Assembly (NCBI GenBank): GCA_038049695.1
Contig: CP142454.1
Coordinates: 17,306,501 to 17,370,500 of the forward strand
Source: Cinnamomum chago
Lineage: Eukaryota; Streptophyta; Magnoliopsida; Laurales; Lauraceae
Reading direction: 5' to 3'
Length of the DNA: 64,000 nucleotides
A program made the translations under genes and the position numbers. Position 1 is the stretch's first letter; each line of letters begins with the position of its first letter. This document shows positions 10,309 through 24,985 of this stretch, piece after piece. The notes beneath the pieces were generated by a model. That model did no database searches, was not told the DNA's origin, and saw only the letters and a list, made by a program, of their open reading frames with translations.

Positions 10309-13300
10309 ATGGCGTGCGTATACATTCCAGTTCAGAATTCCGAAGAAGAGGTTAGGGTTTCTCTAGATCAGCTCCCAAGAGATGCCTCCGACATCCTCGA
10401 CATCCTGAAAGCCGAGCAAGCCCCTCTTGATGTCTGGCTCATCATCGCTGTTAGTTCTTTCACCATCCTTTCTTTCTTTTTTTAATCTGATTCATCTTAG
10501 ATAGTGAATACTGGGTGTTGTAGGTCTTGAATTGCAGTAGCGGATTGAAAGAAATATAGCTTCTATCTTACTTTTTTTTTTTGTTTTTGTTTTTTGTTTT
10601 CCTTCTTCCTTGAGTGGAAGTGGCACTCAGATTGCAGTTCACTTCATTTAGGATTCGGTTTTTGTATACTTTCAATCCATCAACAATGTATAACGTCTGA
10701 TGCATTCCCTTTGATGATGGATATAGATGAAAATATTGTTGATAAATAGATGGAATTAAACTTTAAAAGGTAACTTTTGAATAATATACAGAGAAAGTAA
10801 AGTAAAGTAAATATCAAATAAGCGTGAAAGGTAATCGTCGTGTAGAGTGAGAAGTATGCTTTCTGGTAAACTACATCTGCATTTGTTTTCAAGTAGAATT
10901 TGAAGTGAGATAGAGTAACCGGTTTACTTGTGTATTATCAAGTAGAATTTTTAGTGGGTGGGAAAGTATTTGTTGTTGTTGTTATTATTATTTGCAGCTG
11001 GGGCTTTACTTTCCCACTTGTGACCAACCGAACATTGGGATTACTTACCCACACTTTTGACTTTACCTCTCGAAAAATAAACGTTGCCTCGAGTTCTAAT
11101 ATGATAATCTCAGATATTAACAGAGTAGAATTGTTTTCTCTTTATTCATCTGTTATGATCATAAGTGATTCCACCCGCTCTAGCTCTTAGAATTACTGAT
11201 TGGATTGTCGACAGATCCCTATATGGAACTTCAACCAAGACCTTCATATGAAGCATTGCCTTGAATTCTAATATGATGATCTCAGATATTAACAGAGTAG
11301 AATTGTTTCTCCTTATTCATCTGTTATGATCATAAGTGATTCCACCTGCTCTAGCTCTTAGAATTACTGATTGGATTGTCGACAGATCCCTATATGGAAC
11401 TTCAACCAAGTCCCTCATATGAAATTTGGATTCTGGGCCATCCATGTTGGAGACACCTCCTTTGTTATTATCAAGGCTACATAAACTTTGGATCAAGGGA
11501 ACTATGTACATCAACAAAAAAGGCATTCGCAATCAACGTGATAGGACCTGGTTACCAAGAATAAATCGTAGCATAGCTTGAAGAAAACCTATTAAAGAAA
11601 ATTGTTAATAGATTAGAGGCTCTCTTTTAGTTGATGATTCCTGAAACCTTTTCCTCAATTGATAACCCTCCTTTTTTTGGCTCCCACCTACGAAGTCCCA
11701 TTTTAATCCTTTTCCACTTGTCAAGTCTCTTTTTTTGACCTTTCAGTCATATGATTCCACATGTTTTCGGAACTTGGTATCAGTCTTGTACTCAATGGCC
11801 CCTGAATCCTTTATGAATTGGTTGAGTCGTACGAAGACTCGGTAGGTGCTGAGACCGATATGACTTGACCAAATCTGTAAAATGTATGGTTTGTACCAAG
11901 AGGAAGAATGATGCGATTAATTGCTAACCTTCTTCTTACAACTAAGACATCAAGGTGTGTTGCCCATAGTCGCATATCGGCCAATTCATTTACAAAAATA
12001 ACACATCTTTAACATTAACATATAAATACATATAGCTTTGCAGCTAATCGTCATTTCTGAATGCCAAATCTTGATGATACGGGTTGTGTACTACTTCTGA
12101 AGAGAAGTAGACCTACTTTGGTTTGGCAAATGTTGTTTCTTTAATTGTATTTTTTTTATGTCAATTATAGGGCAAGGGAACTTTATCATGAGACTATCCA
12201 ATGGGCCAGAATACAAGGCAATGAGGAACCGTGGAATGCTTACATAATTTTTTTCTCAGGAAGGGATCATTGAACATGAGAGGCTATCTGAAAGGTTGTC
12301 AGGCAAATGATGAACAGATTGAGAAGAGACCATTCTCACTTATCTGGAGATAATTGTTAGAACAGTGTCACTTTTTAAGAACCTAATACAAAAAAAATAA
12401 AAAAATAAAATCCTAAATAGAGGGATGCATGTGTAGCAAGCATTTCAGTAAGAATTATTTTAATAGAAATCTCTTATTGATTTAATTAATATATGTTTGA
12501 TCAATTTGACTAAAAAGTTAAATAGAATTCTATATAAGTGTATTCTGACATGATTCTTCCGGATTAACAGCCGTTGAAAAAAAAAACTACCTTGAGTTAT
12601 TTATTTGTTTATTTATTAATAAGTACATAACATCATGTTAAGAAGTTCGAAAAATGGCATATGCATGTTAGGTCATTGGTATTTATTAGTAGAGTCCTCA
12701 AGATTCTGATCTAAGCGCATATATACAATAATGTGTCTTGTAGATTTTTTTTTATTATAATCCATAGACATCTATGGTTCACATCGCAAGCTGTAATTCT
12801 TTTATGTTTCATGGTATTTGGTTTGATGTTATAGTTATTTGTGGGTGTCCAAATGCCAGTTGCATTTATCCTTTGGTGTTAAATTTACTGCCTGTTTTTA
12901 TTGAATTCATCATGGATGATGTCTTTCAGATCTAGCCTTTTTTTCTGTTCAAATTTCTGAGATCAGTAATGTTCTCTTAGTGTGCTACCTTTTATCATGA
13001 CTGTCACTTTTTTTTTTGCAAATTGTGTTGGTGCAGAGAGAATACTTCAAACAAGGAAAAATTGAACAATTCCGACAAATTTTGTTGGAAGGGTCAAGCC
13101 ATGGTATGTTTTCTTCTGTTCAGCATTTATTGACAATCTCTCTTCCAATGATGAGTACTTTCTTTTTTGGGGTTGGGTGGGTTGGTGTTGTGAATGGAGA
13201 ATATTGGCTGGTTGTGCATGGCTTCAAATGTTGATACTGTTTCATTTTCATGATGCCATGATAGTTTTCTAATGCTTTACTAATATTCTGTTTCTAATTT

Positions 13301-16300
13301 CTGTTTTGTTGCAGAAATTGATGAGTACTATGCTGAAGTTAGATATGAACGGATAGCAATCCTCAATGCTTTAGGGGCCTATTATAGTTACCTTGGGAAA
13401 ATTGAGACAAAACAGAGGGAAAAGGACGAGCACTTTATTTTAGCGACACAGTATTACAACAAAGCATCAAGGATCGACATGCATGACCCTTCAACTTGGG
13501 TTGGCAAAGGTTATTATCCCTGCCCTATAGTTTGGTCCTGTACATATTTAATGATATAGGGTTCACCATATCTGTATTAATCATTGATGGTTTGCAATTC
13601 GTATCTGTGGGGAAGCTAGTCCTGAAATTCACTAAAATCATTTTTATGCTGTAATTTCCAGACATTCCATGCCTAAAGGAGTGATAGTGCTTATACTATA
13701 CGAGAAGAATATCCTCTGGATATTCATTAAGGGGTCATCTGTTTGCACTCATTTGCATATGTAAATGATACGCATGATCGCATTTGTTTGCGCTACACGA
13801 GATGCATAAATGGTGTAAATGAGGCCATTTTTAGCCTCTTATTTACATACCTGAGGAGGTGTTTTATGGACATTGTAGCCAGATGGTGATACGGGTTGTA
13901 ACTTGCAACACCCAGCCTGGTTATTGGTTTGTACTCCATCAACCACGTTATTATTTTACACTTTTGTGTGCCCCAAATATATGATCCGTGTCATCCATCT
14001 TCTTATAGGTCTAAGAAACCGTAAGATGCTTAATTTCATATCTTACAGCTTCAAACTTTGGGGAATTTGTGAAAGATGTCCAAAAAAGACCCAAACAGAG
14101 AGACATCTGCCATGGAAATGAGTAATTAATTACTCTTTCCGATGTATTTCCTGGTTTTTGTTTCTCCCTCCTCCAAAGCAAAGAAGTGTACTTTTTCAGC
14201 TGTGCTTTTGTATGGAATTGACCTTATTTCAGAAAATAAAAGATGTATATTTCCATGGAAATCCAAGTATTCAAATGCTGCTTTAGATCACAGCAGTCAG
14301 TGATGCAACTAAGCTACAAACAAGCATAACTTCATTCCTGTATTTTTATATGCTGGTAAAAAATGGTATTAGCTTTCATGACTTGAGGTTACTTGATTAT
14401 TGTTGGATATTCTATGAGTTGTTGCTATTGCCACATCAAACAAATGAAAATACTGACTTTATAAGCTTATCTTTGGACAATCTGTGGTCATCAGCAAGAC
14501 GACTATTTGTTGTTGCAAACTACCTAGCGAATCAATTACTGTTCACGCTATGCATCTTATTGTGATTGTGAGATTCGGGTGTTTCGTCTTGCCTTCTTGA
14601 GTATGCAAAGTGCTACTAGGTGATGGATATGGAAAATCCCCATGGAGATGTGGATTTGATGCAATTTAGACCATTACAAAAAATGACTATTCAACCGAAA
14701 TAATAAACAAAAGTGACAATTAAATATGAAATATTGCACAAATCTTGCACTGTACTGTTAATTGATAACATTGAAAATCTTTTATGAATCCAAAGAAAGA
14801 AATGCAAGTACTTTGTCACCTATGGACATTGTTTAATATAGTGCTAGAAGAAGCCAACTGCTGCACTGTGAACAATCCAGAACTAGAGTTCATGTCAATA
14901 TGTATCGACATGCAATTTGTTCATTCCATTGAATATGTGGATCATAGCTCTTATGGATTCTCATACAGGCCAGCTTTTACTGGCAAAGGGTGAATTGGAA
15001 CAAGCATCTGCTGCATTTAAGATTGTATTGGATGGAGATCGTGACAACGTTCCTGCTCTACTTGGTCAGGTATTTAGACTGTTATCACACTTTCTAGACT
15101 GAGTTCATCGGTTTCTAATAAGCATGCCTTGTTTGAATTCAATTATTTATTGACGTCATCTAAACATTGAAATCTTGTAGATGTATTTATTTATTTTTTC
15201 AGTAATTGTGCTCTATAGCAAAAAGTTTTCCAAAAAAGAAACAAGGTCTCGTTGTCGTAGCTGTCAATTTTAGTTCGATTTGGCAGAAATGGCTGGACGG
15301 TTTCGACCACTGGCCAAACCAAACTACACATACTTTCATCTTGGATTTCGGTGAATTTTGATCCATTTCGGTTGAAGTTTTTGTGGTGTTTTTTTTTAAG
15401 GAGCAGGGGTCTTTTTTGTAAACCTTTTTATAAAATACATGTGAGGCTTCCAACTGCATGCAAATTACAAAATAATTGCATGTCATATTATGAGTTGAGA
15501 TTTTGGAATCATGTCAAATTTCACTTGTAAATTATTCACTTGGCATGTAGAAATATTATATTGCATCATTGATTTAGTAGAATAAATTAAATGTATATAA
15601 TTGAAATGTTATTTTAAATTTTAATGTTTCTTATATTTTTCTAAACTTATATATGTTTTTCCGAAATGAAACTTCGAAATGTATCTTTAAAATTTTGAAT
15701 CGGTCGAAAAATTTCAGTTTGGAGCAAATTGAATAAACTTATTTGGCACTTGGCAGGACTTTCTTGGAATCATGTTAAAGAAAAGAGGAAGTATCATTCA
15801 CTGAATTGGAATTGGATGTACAGACCTAAAGGGGATATAGATGGTGAATCTGTTCTATGAAATGGGTTAGCTTGGCTATGCTAAGAAAGTGGTTTTGGCG
15901 CGGGGGTGTGGGCTGAGTGTGATGCGGCAAAGGGGAGAAAGAGTAATTAATAATTACTCTCCAAGCCAAAAGGCGAAGCACATCCACATGTGTGACTGTC
16001 ACATCAGCAAATGGGGTCAAAACTAAATAGAGAGAACTGTATTTCATTGAGTGCCTGACAGCAGGTGATTAGTTCACTTATTTAGTCTTTAAACGATAGA
16101 TCACACATGATTTTACTGATCTTTGTTCTCATCCTTACCTAATAAATTCTAAAGTACTAATTATTTGACCCTTTTGATACCCATCATGATAGAATTTTTA
16201 TCAATCACGAAATCTTTAGATGGCGACCAGATAACTATTACAAGACTTAGATAACTTGGACATATCATGAATTCATGATAAAATTCTTATCAATCAAGGA

Positions 16301-19300
16301 TTCAAAAGACAACAATAAAGTAAGAAAGGCTGGGAAAAATATCTTCCATGATCTAATTGATTGTGCATGAGACCCATGGATCTATTGCTCAACTAATGGG
16401 ACCTGGGCTTCCTGTGATAAAATGCAGGGCCAATTGACCTTCAGCTGGTCCATGGGCTTGGCTAAATAGGCCTTGGGTTGGCCCAGGGGCTGATGCGCAT
16501 CCTTTACTGGAGAGGCTTTTTGGGGCTAGATCATATTTGGAAACACTAAATCTAGGATGATGGATGGAGTTACTTTAAGTGTTTTCCATGTTGTTGGGAT
16601 TTGGTGAGTGGTCTTGAGCCCTAAACAAGATTTTGTTACAAGATCTCAATATATGGCTAGATCATATTCGGAAATACTAAATCTAGGATGATGGATGGAG
16701 TTACTTCAAGTGTTTTCCATGTTATTGGGATTTTGGAGAGTGGTCTGGAGCCCTAAACAAGATTTTGTTACAAGATCTCAATATATGGCAGTTAATGACT
16801 TGAGAGTGTGATTTGGGAAGGACTCATTGATGCAGGCCCTAGGGTTAGGGCTTGCGTAGATGCCAAAGCACGTGTCAAAAGACACCTCAAATTATCTCCA
16901 CAGAGATTTCAACATGAGGAAAAAAACCTCTCCAAGGGAAAATCCCAATTTTACTCAATTCCAATTCTGAGATTATCATCTCTACAATGCAATATATATA
17001 GGCAAAGTAAACTTAGGGCCTAAGAAAACCTAGTCTAATAATAGAAACTATCCTAATCAAACTAGGAAACCAAATAAATTAGAATGCTAATCCAAATTAC
17101 AATAAAATTAGGAAGCTACTAAAAAATAAATATCCTAAAACTATGTTGGATGGAACCAGTGGAATTATGGTAGCCCGTTCTGCATCGTTCTCCCCAGGTT
17201 GAAAGAAGAGTTCGACCTCGGACTCGGGTCTTCTTCAAGTTGCCTCTGTATATATGATGTACGTGAAGCACTTCCTTTATAGCATGGTCCCTTTATTTCT
17301 TCTTCGGTGAGTCTGGTTTCTTGGGATGGAGAGTAACTTCCTGTCCACCGTGCATGAAGGTATACGTGTTGTTGCGCATCCTATGAGTGCCATTCTTGTC
17401 ATACATCCATGGGCGACCCAATAGGATTCTCCACTGTCCATTGGTAGCACATCGCACCAAATTGAGAGAAGTATGCAATCTATTTCAGCTGCTATTTCCT
17501 CCACTTCATCGGATTCTTCACTTTTAGGATCATCTTTTGTTTTCGGTTCTTCTTGTGCACCTTCTATTAAATTTATTCTTTTTGGGCATTTAAACGCACG
17601 GTGACCCTTTTGCTTACAATGAAAACATGTGAACTTGTTCTGATCTTCAAACTTGGGGGAAAACTTTTCGGAGGAGCTGGCACTTGGATTGAAGTCTGGC
17701 TTTGCGGGGGTCTTTGGTGTGGGCCATTTAGAGACACTAAACTTTTGAGCTTGATAATTAGCAATGTCTTCAACTTTAATGGTATGTTGGATGATCTCAT
17801 CAACATTATCAAAATTCTTGAATGTAAGGATATATTGTATGTCCATGCGCAACCCATGAAAATATCGATCAACCAGCACATCATCATCTTCGTTCAAGCC
17901 ACAACAAGCTTGCATGGTTAGGAACTCCTCAGAATATTCAATAACAGTTTTGGAACCTTATTTCAAATCTTATAAACTTGAACGAAGATCTCTTGAATAA
18001 TTCACTGGGAGGAATTTTTGCTTCAACAAATTCTTCATCTCGATCCATGTGTCAACGGGGTCAATGTTTTGATTTCTTTGTTTCTTTTTCAACTCGGCCC
18101 ACCATATTGCAGCATAATTGTGAAATCGAGTTGCCACCAGTGTCATCTTATGACCATCCGTCATTGGTTTATGTGCAAAAATATTTTCAACGCGCACTAA
18201 CCAATCCATGAATTCATCCGGTTTCAATTTTTCATCATATTCGGGAATCATGAGTTTAATACCCAAATCACGATCAACATTGACTGCATGTGGATCTCGT
18301 TGATTCCGATTATGTCCTCCGTCAGCTCGATGATTATCTTCATGCCGATTAGTTTCTGAAGTAGTTAATTGGGTTTCAATCCTTGCAAGAGTATCTTGCA
18401 TTTGAACCATCATTGCGGATAGTTGATTAACATTTGCTGATAATTCCGCAATGGTTCCCCTCAAATCATCATCATTATTGGAGGAAGACTCCACTTCTAC
18501 ATGCTTCTTGGGAGGCAGTTTTTTAATGCAAATTCAAAATTTGTGACTGACCTGATGTGTAGATCTGCTCTCAACAATCACACTGGTAAAAACAGATCTG
18601 AAATTGGACGGTGGATGACTCTGATATCGCAAAAAGAAGTCGCAGCCGTTGATGTTGGTCAAATCTGGGTCTTTAATTCGTTGTTGATGAGAAGTGGTGT
18701 TGGCTGGGTCGAAATGAGAAGTGGGTTGGAACTGACCTGACCCGAACTTGAACTTGATTTGCCTTTGTTGTGCCTTGAGTCCCGCGCCAACAATGGAGGA
18801 GAAAAGGGGGGTGGAAACCCTTCTGTCTCGATAGAAGACCGCAAGCTTCAAGAAAAGAGAATGGCGATGGCAGGAGTGGATCTTCCGGAGGTGGAATAGG
18901 CGATGATGAGAACTCTGGCTTCGAGGAAGCCTTGATGCGACGGCTGGCGAGCGCTGGCGACGACGGCCGATGGTCGTGCAACTCTCTTGGTGCCTGGTAC
19001 ACCCCCTCTTTCCAGATTCAACAAATTGATGCAGACCCTAGATTTAGGGTTATTGATACCAATTGATGCAGACGCTAGGGTTAGGGTTTGTGTGGGAAGT
19101 GCTAAATGAACGATGGGTGCCGGATTGGGTTTGGACGGATAGGCTCCGATCTGTGACCGGAGTGTTGTGGATCTTCGCTTTGATACCAACTGATGCAAGC
19201 CCTAGGGTTAGGGCCTGCGTAGATGCCGAAGCATGTGTCAAAAGACACCTCAAATTATCTCCGTAGAGATTTCAACACGAGGAAAAACCTCTCCAAGGGA

Positions 19301-22300
19301 AAATCCCAATTTTACTCAATTCCAATTCTGAGATTATCGTCTCTACAATGCAATATAAATAGGCAAAGTAAACTTAGGGCCTAAGAAAACCTAGTGCGTG
19401 TTTGGCAAATCTATTTTTACCCTTTATATGTCTAAACGTCTAAAGCGGACAGAGTTTGGAAAATTAAGAGCGTTTGGGACACCATTTTACCCTCTGTCTA
19501 ATTTAGAGAAATAGAGGCTCATCCTCTTAAAACGAGATGCTCCCATTTTGGTCCCGTGAAAATTAGAGGCATGCGTCTGGGAAAAGTAGAGGCGGAAACT
19601 ACTTTTGTGGACGAAAATACCCATAGACGGTGATTTATTGACACCGAAAATCCTCTCAACAAAAACCATTTTCATTGAACGCCCAAACCGGGAGACGGAC
19701 ATGAGAGGGAAAGAGAAAGAGCAAAGGGAAAGAGAAGAAGATCTAAATGCAAAATAGGAAGAGGATCGAGGCCTCGGTTTCAAGAAAGGCCTGAGATTTT
19801 TAGGGAAAAAACCCCATCAGCCAAAGAGATCGAAAAAGATCTGAAATTTCTAGGGCAAAAGCATAAGTTGATGGGATCGCTTGTGGTACTCGATCGCCAT
19901 CGCCATTTGCTTCGCCACGTTGACGCTAACCGGCCAGGTGAGGGAGGACTCCGGCAGAGCCATGGAGAGCGTTGCAGCAAACTGGCCACGTGAAGGAGGA
20001 CTCCAGTAGAGCCATGGAGATGGTTGGTGAGAGTCCGTGTGATGATGATGATCCAGTGTAATGCTTGCGAGATGGGGGAGGCTGGCATCATGTGCTCGTG
20101 GACGAGGCAACACTGTGCGGCCAACATGCTAGGGAGGGTTCTGCTTCCGATTTCCCCATCCCACATGCCAACTTTGACTTCTGCAATGTATTTTTATTTT
20201 TATTTTTTTGAAATTTGGTTTGTATTTTTTTATTACATTTTATTTTCTTGGATTCCTGAAGGTGGGTTTAATGGGTTTGTGAAATGGAATTGTTTTTATC
20301 TTTCTTTTTTGTTTAATCTGATATGGTGTTTTTTCTCATGTTTCTTCTCTTCATGTCGTCTTCATCTTCATCTGTTTGATTTTTTTCTTGTATTTCATAT
20401 AGGTTTAGGGTTTTGTGGTTGAATTTGTGGATATGATATGTATAGGGAAATCTGATGATGTAGAATTAGGTTGGATTTATCTTTGCTGCATGTTGAACTT
20501 TGAGTGTGTTGACTCTGAATGTTGGTTTATTATTGAGATTTATTTGAGATCTTGATTTATCTGTGTAAGGTCTGCCTGTGATTTATCATTTCAATGTTTC
20601 GGTGCTGATGAGTAGAAGCAAAATTTTATTTTTTTAGGCTTCAGTCTAAAGAGAGTTGTTTGCTTTATCGTTATTTATTTTATTTTATTTTGGATCTGGG
20701 TTTTTTTATTCATTGCTATACAATGAAGTTAAATGCAACCTGGCCTTTTTTGGTATGGGTTCTCTTCGGTCAGTATGGGATATCAAATGTTGTAAGTTTC
20801 TTTTTTTACTTTATGACATAAACTACCCCTCTAAATAACAGGCATTAGAGGGTACCAAACAACAGGCATTAGAGGGTACCAAACAATCTATTTAAAACAG
20901 AACTGTGTAATACCAAACATGTTTTCTGCTTTCAGCCTCTGTTTTTTATGGCTCTTTTTTGGATGCCTCTATTTCATATGGCTCTATCAAAATAAGAGTA
21001 GACATACCAAACAAGGCCCTAGTCTAATAATAGAAACTATCCTAATCAAACTAGGAAACCAAATAAATTAGAATGCTAATCCTAATTACAATAAAATTAG
21101 GAAGCTACTGAAAAATAAATATCCTAAAATTGTGTTGGGTGGAACCAGTGGAATTATGGTAGCCCATTCTGCATCACTCATGGTTTGGAAATCTGCCCAT
21201 ATGTGGTGGTTCTCCTCTCTTTGTACTTAAGAACAAGGGAACTTAGGTTAAATGAGTATTTCAACATAATGGGTGATATATTGCTCATTTTAGAGAGCAC
21301 TTCCATCCCATATAAAGGTTTGAATACATGCATATGGTGACTGATTTAATCTTGCTGCAGAAAAGAGCCTAGATGAAATCTTTCTGCCTAGGGATGTCAA
21401 TGGACCTCAGCTTATCCTTTGTTTTTTTTTGGTTGGGTTAATAAGAAGTTATTTATGTATGACCAAATCTCATTGTAGTCACTAATGCATCATTTCTTGG
21501 ACTTTGAGAGCCTCTAAACATACCAAGAGACCAATAAAGACTTGAAATGATGTAGCTCTAGGAGTTGTTAGATTGGGAGGACAGAGAATGTTGCACCAAA
21601 TGAGCATGAGTGATGTAGAACCCACAAAGACAATGCCTGACAGTGGGTAAGGCTTTAATCATGATGATAATGATGATGTTGTTGTAAGTTGGGCCATTTC
21701 TTCGATTTTAGTAAAACCTGTGACTCATCAACCAAAATATAAAAAAGGTAAAAGTTAGAAGGTGGGCATATCCTTTTTGTTCTTCAGTTAAGCTTGTGAT
21801 TTTATTAGCAATAGGAAAAATATTGTTCTTCCTCTTCTTTTATGCATGCCTTGACTTTCTTTTAGTGCTTCATTTTTTGCAGGCTTGTGTTCAATTTAAC
21901 CGTGGATTTTACTCAGATTCTTTGGAATTATATAAGGTTCAACATTTTTCTCCCAACACTTCTTTCTGACTGTACTGAATTATCAACTGATGTGACTATT
22001 TTTGCAGTGTCCAACCATCCATCATCCTGTTAATTCTCATTATCTTAATTCCAATTTAGAAGTTGGTTGATACACCTAACTTGGCTTATTTGTTAACCTT
22101 TTTAGAGGGCATTGCAAGTGTTTCCTAATTGTCCTGGACCTGTAAGGCTCGGTATAGGTCTCTGCCGTTACAAACTGGGTCAGTTTGAAAAAGCACGCCA
22201 GGCCTTTAAACGGGTTCTGCAGGCATGTATATTTATAATCAGTTATATACAACTTCTCAGTGCATGACATTGTATCTTATTCTAGACAAAAATATATTAT

Positions 22301-24932
22301 GAATTTTCCACTGATTCCTTTTCTTTTCTTATAAAATGTTAACAACTTCAGTTGGATCCAGAAAATGTTGAGGCTCTTGTGGCACTTGGAATCATTGATT
22401 TTCAAGCAAATGAAGGTGGGCCTTTGATTCTTGTTATTAGATTGTAATTTGTGTAAATCATTTTTGATGTCTATATGTGCTGTATTGGGTTTGGTCTTGA
22501 TGAAATTTGATTGTTATCTTGTATGCTTATCCTTCTAATTGTTTTGTTTAGCTCATGGAATTCAAAAAGGAATGGAGAAGATGCAAAGAGCTTTTGAGAT
22601 ATATCCCTATTGCGCAATGGCATTAAATTATTTAGCGAATCACTTTTTCTTCACCGGTCAGCACTTTCTGGTTGAGCAATTAACAGAGACTGCACTTGCT
22701 GTTTGCGATCATGGTCTGATGAAGTCACATGCATACTACAATTTGGCCAGGTGTTATCATACCAAGGTCTATAAAACAACTTCTCAAACTGTTTTTTATT
22801 TTATATTTTATATATATATATATATTTTTATTTTAAGCATATCATGATTATCTTACCATTTCCTGAAACTGCAAATGTAGGGTGATTATGAAAAAGCTGG
22901 TCTGTACTATATGGCATCTGTAAAGGAAATCAATAAGCCCCAAGATTTTGTACTGCCATACTACGGTTAGTCCATGCCAATTCTTTTTTTTTTTTCCTTT
23001 GACGCATTGAGACATTAATGTTTGGTCATGATGTTTCCGGCTTCCTGGGTTGTTGCTTGTACAAAATCTTGTTGCTATTTTATGACTATATACAGTCACA
23101 CAAGTATATTGACATCATTAAAGGTATCAAGAGATTTGATTTGATGAGTTTTAGATAAACTATGGGTTTTAGATAAAAGGAGTGCCCTAAGAGGTTATAT
23201 TGACATCATTAAAGATATGTTTGAGGGAGCGGTGATGAGTGTGAGTACTACATGTGGAAAGATTTGTGAGTTCCTATTGACCATAGGTTTGTATTAAGGG
23301 TTAGCTTTAAGCACTTACCTCTTTTAGATGGTTATCACCAAGTTAATTGTTCATATTCAAAAGGAGGTACCTTGGTGTATGTTGTTTGTAGATGATATAG
23401 TGCCAATGGATGAATTGAGAGATGGCGTGAATGCAAAACTTGAGAGATGACGGGAATCATTAGAATCCAAGGGCTTTAAAATAAGTTATCTAAAGGCAAA
23501 ATATATGAATTGCAACTTTAGTGGCGATGTGCAAAGAGATGTAACTTCTGTGAGAAACTGAGAATTGAAGCTGAAGAGGTATCACAAAGAGAGTCATTTT
23601 GATACCGTGGCTCTTTACCGTGGCTTTTTAACTACTAAGGATGGGTAGATTGAGGAGGGTGTTTGCCAATTAGGAAACAACACATGCAGAAAATGAATGT
23701 AGCAACGTTGAGACTTTGAAATGGATGTGTGGTAAAGCTAGGAAAGATAGAATTAGAATTAGAATCGAGCACATTGGGGAGCATTTCGGGGTAGGATCAA
23801 TATATGCTAAATTAAGAGACTCGTTTGTGATGGTTTGGACATGTCCACCGAAGGCTAACAACGGTATTGATGAGAAAAAGCTTCTCTATGCAGGCCCCTT
23901 TATGGAAAGGGGTAGGCCGAGAATACATGGATGGAAGCGGTAATGATAGATTTGACTATAGAGGTGTAAAACGGGTTGTGCCGGAGCTCGACCCAGCCAT
24001 GCTTGAGCTGTGCCGTGTTGGCCCTTGAAACGTCACGGGTCGTGCTGTGCCGTGCCCAGGTTGGCAAGGGCTTGACCCAGCACGACTTGCAGATAAGAGC
24101 TGGGCCATGCCCTCCACGGGCCGGTCTGGGCTGTGCGGGCCCACGAGCTTTTCTTTTTCTTTTTTTTTTTCAATGTCAAAATTTATATTTAATGCTACAT
24201 GTTGATTAGAAAGAGTATCTTCCCAATGCTCTATCTTTAATGTTAAGTAATAATTCCATTGGGTTGGAGGAAAGAGTAGCTTCCCAATGCTAATACCCAT
24301 TTAAGTAAGGGTAATGACATTGATTACCATCTTGGGAAGAGAATTTACATTCATTATCCATATGAATTAATGTTAATACCCATAAGTTGAGACCTATGAT
24401 ACCCGGATACGGCACTTGACTTGTACCGACACGGTCCGATACGAATCCGGGTACGGGATACGGTAAGACATAGTTGTGATACGGTGTAAGATTTTAGGAT
24501 ACGGCTTTCTTTTGTTTTATGCGGAAAAAAAAAAAAAAACTGAATGAAGAAGAAACCCTACCCGACCCCCTTTCCTGTGACCAAGAGAAAGAAGAAGAAG
24601 AAGAGGAGGAGGAAAGGTTGTCAGTGCGCAACTGTTGCTGCTAGGCTGCTACTGCCGAGGATCTGCTGCTGCTGCTGCTCGAATGTTGCTGCCAAACCAG
24701 ATCTGTAGCTGCCCAACCAGATCTGCTGCTGAACGTCACTGCTACCCGGCATGGTTTTAAAACTCGGCCGAGTCTAAGTCGACTTGACACTTACCGAGTT
24801 GAGTCTACATGACTTAGACTCGGCTCAAGTAAAAAAAAAGGGTTTCTTTTGTAAAAACAGTTTAAATAGAGGGAAGGGGCTAGAGAGTATTATAAAGTGA
24901 GGGAAATGCTCTTCGATGGCAAAAAAGGGTTG

Positions 24933-24985
<53 letters not shown>

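Larger units (their letters stand above)
16828..21176 (-). mobile_element. gag-only LTR retrotransposon (Ty3/gypsy-like), minus strand
   Basis: A 4.3-kb insertion in CTR9 intron 4. Two LTRs (16828-17187, and 19191-21176 interrupted by a nested insert) flank a gag relic. Both have TGATGCA-type ends, the left one ending in G instead of A. The target duplication ctcat is present at 16823-16827 and 21177-21181. The primer-binding site and a purine tract GGGGAGAA (minus strand, about 17188-17195) sit at the expected places. Reverse transcriptase and integrase are absent, so any movement would have needed help from another element. The LTRs differ at few sites over about 358 bp, suggesting a fairly recent insertion. 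Confidence 0.88.

Noticed and set aside
18848..19198. Minus-strand frame of 116 codons upstream of gag
   Set aside because: It lies between the primer-binding site and the gag start, so it is most likely leader sequence of the retrotransposon; no domain is seen.
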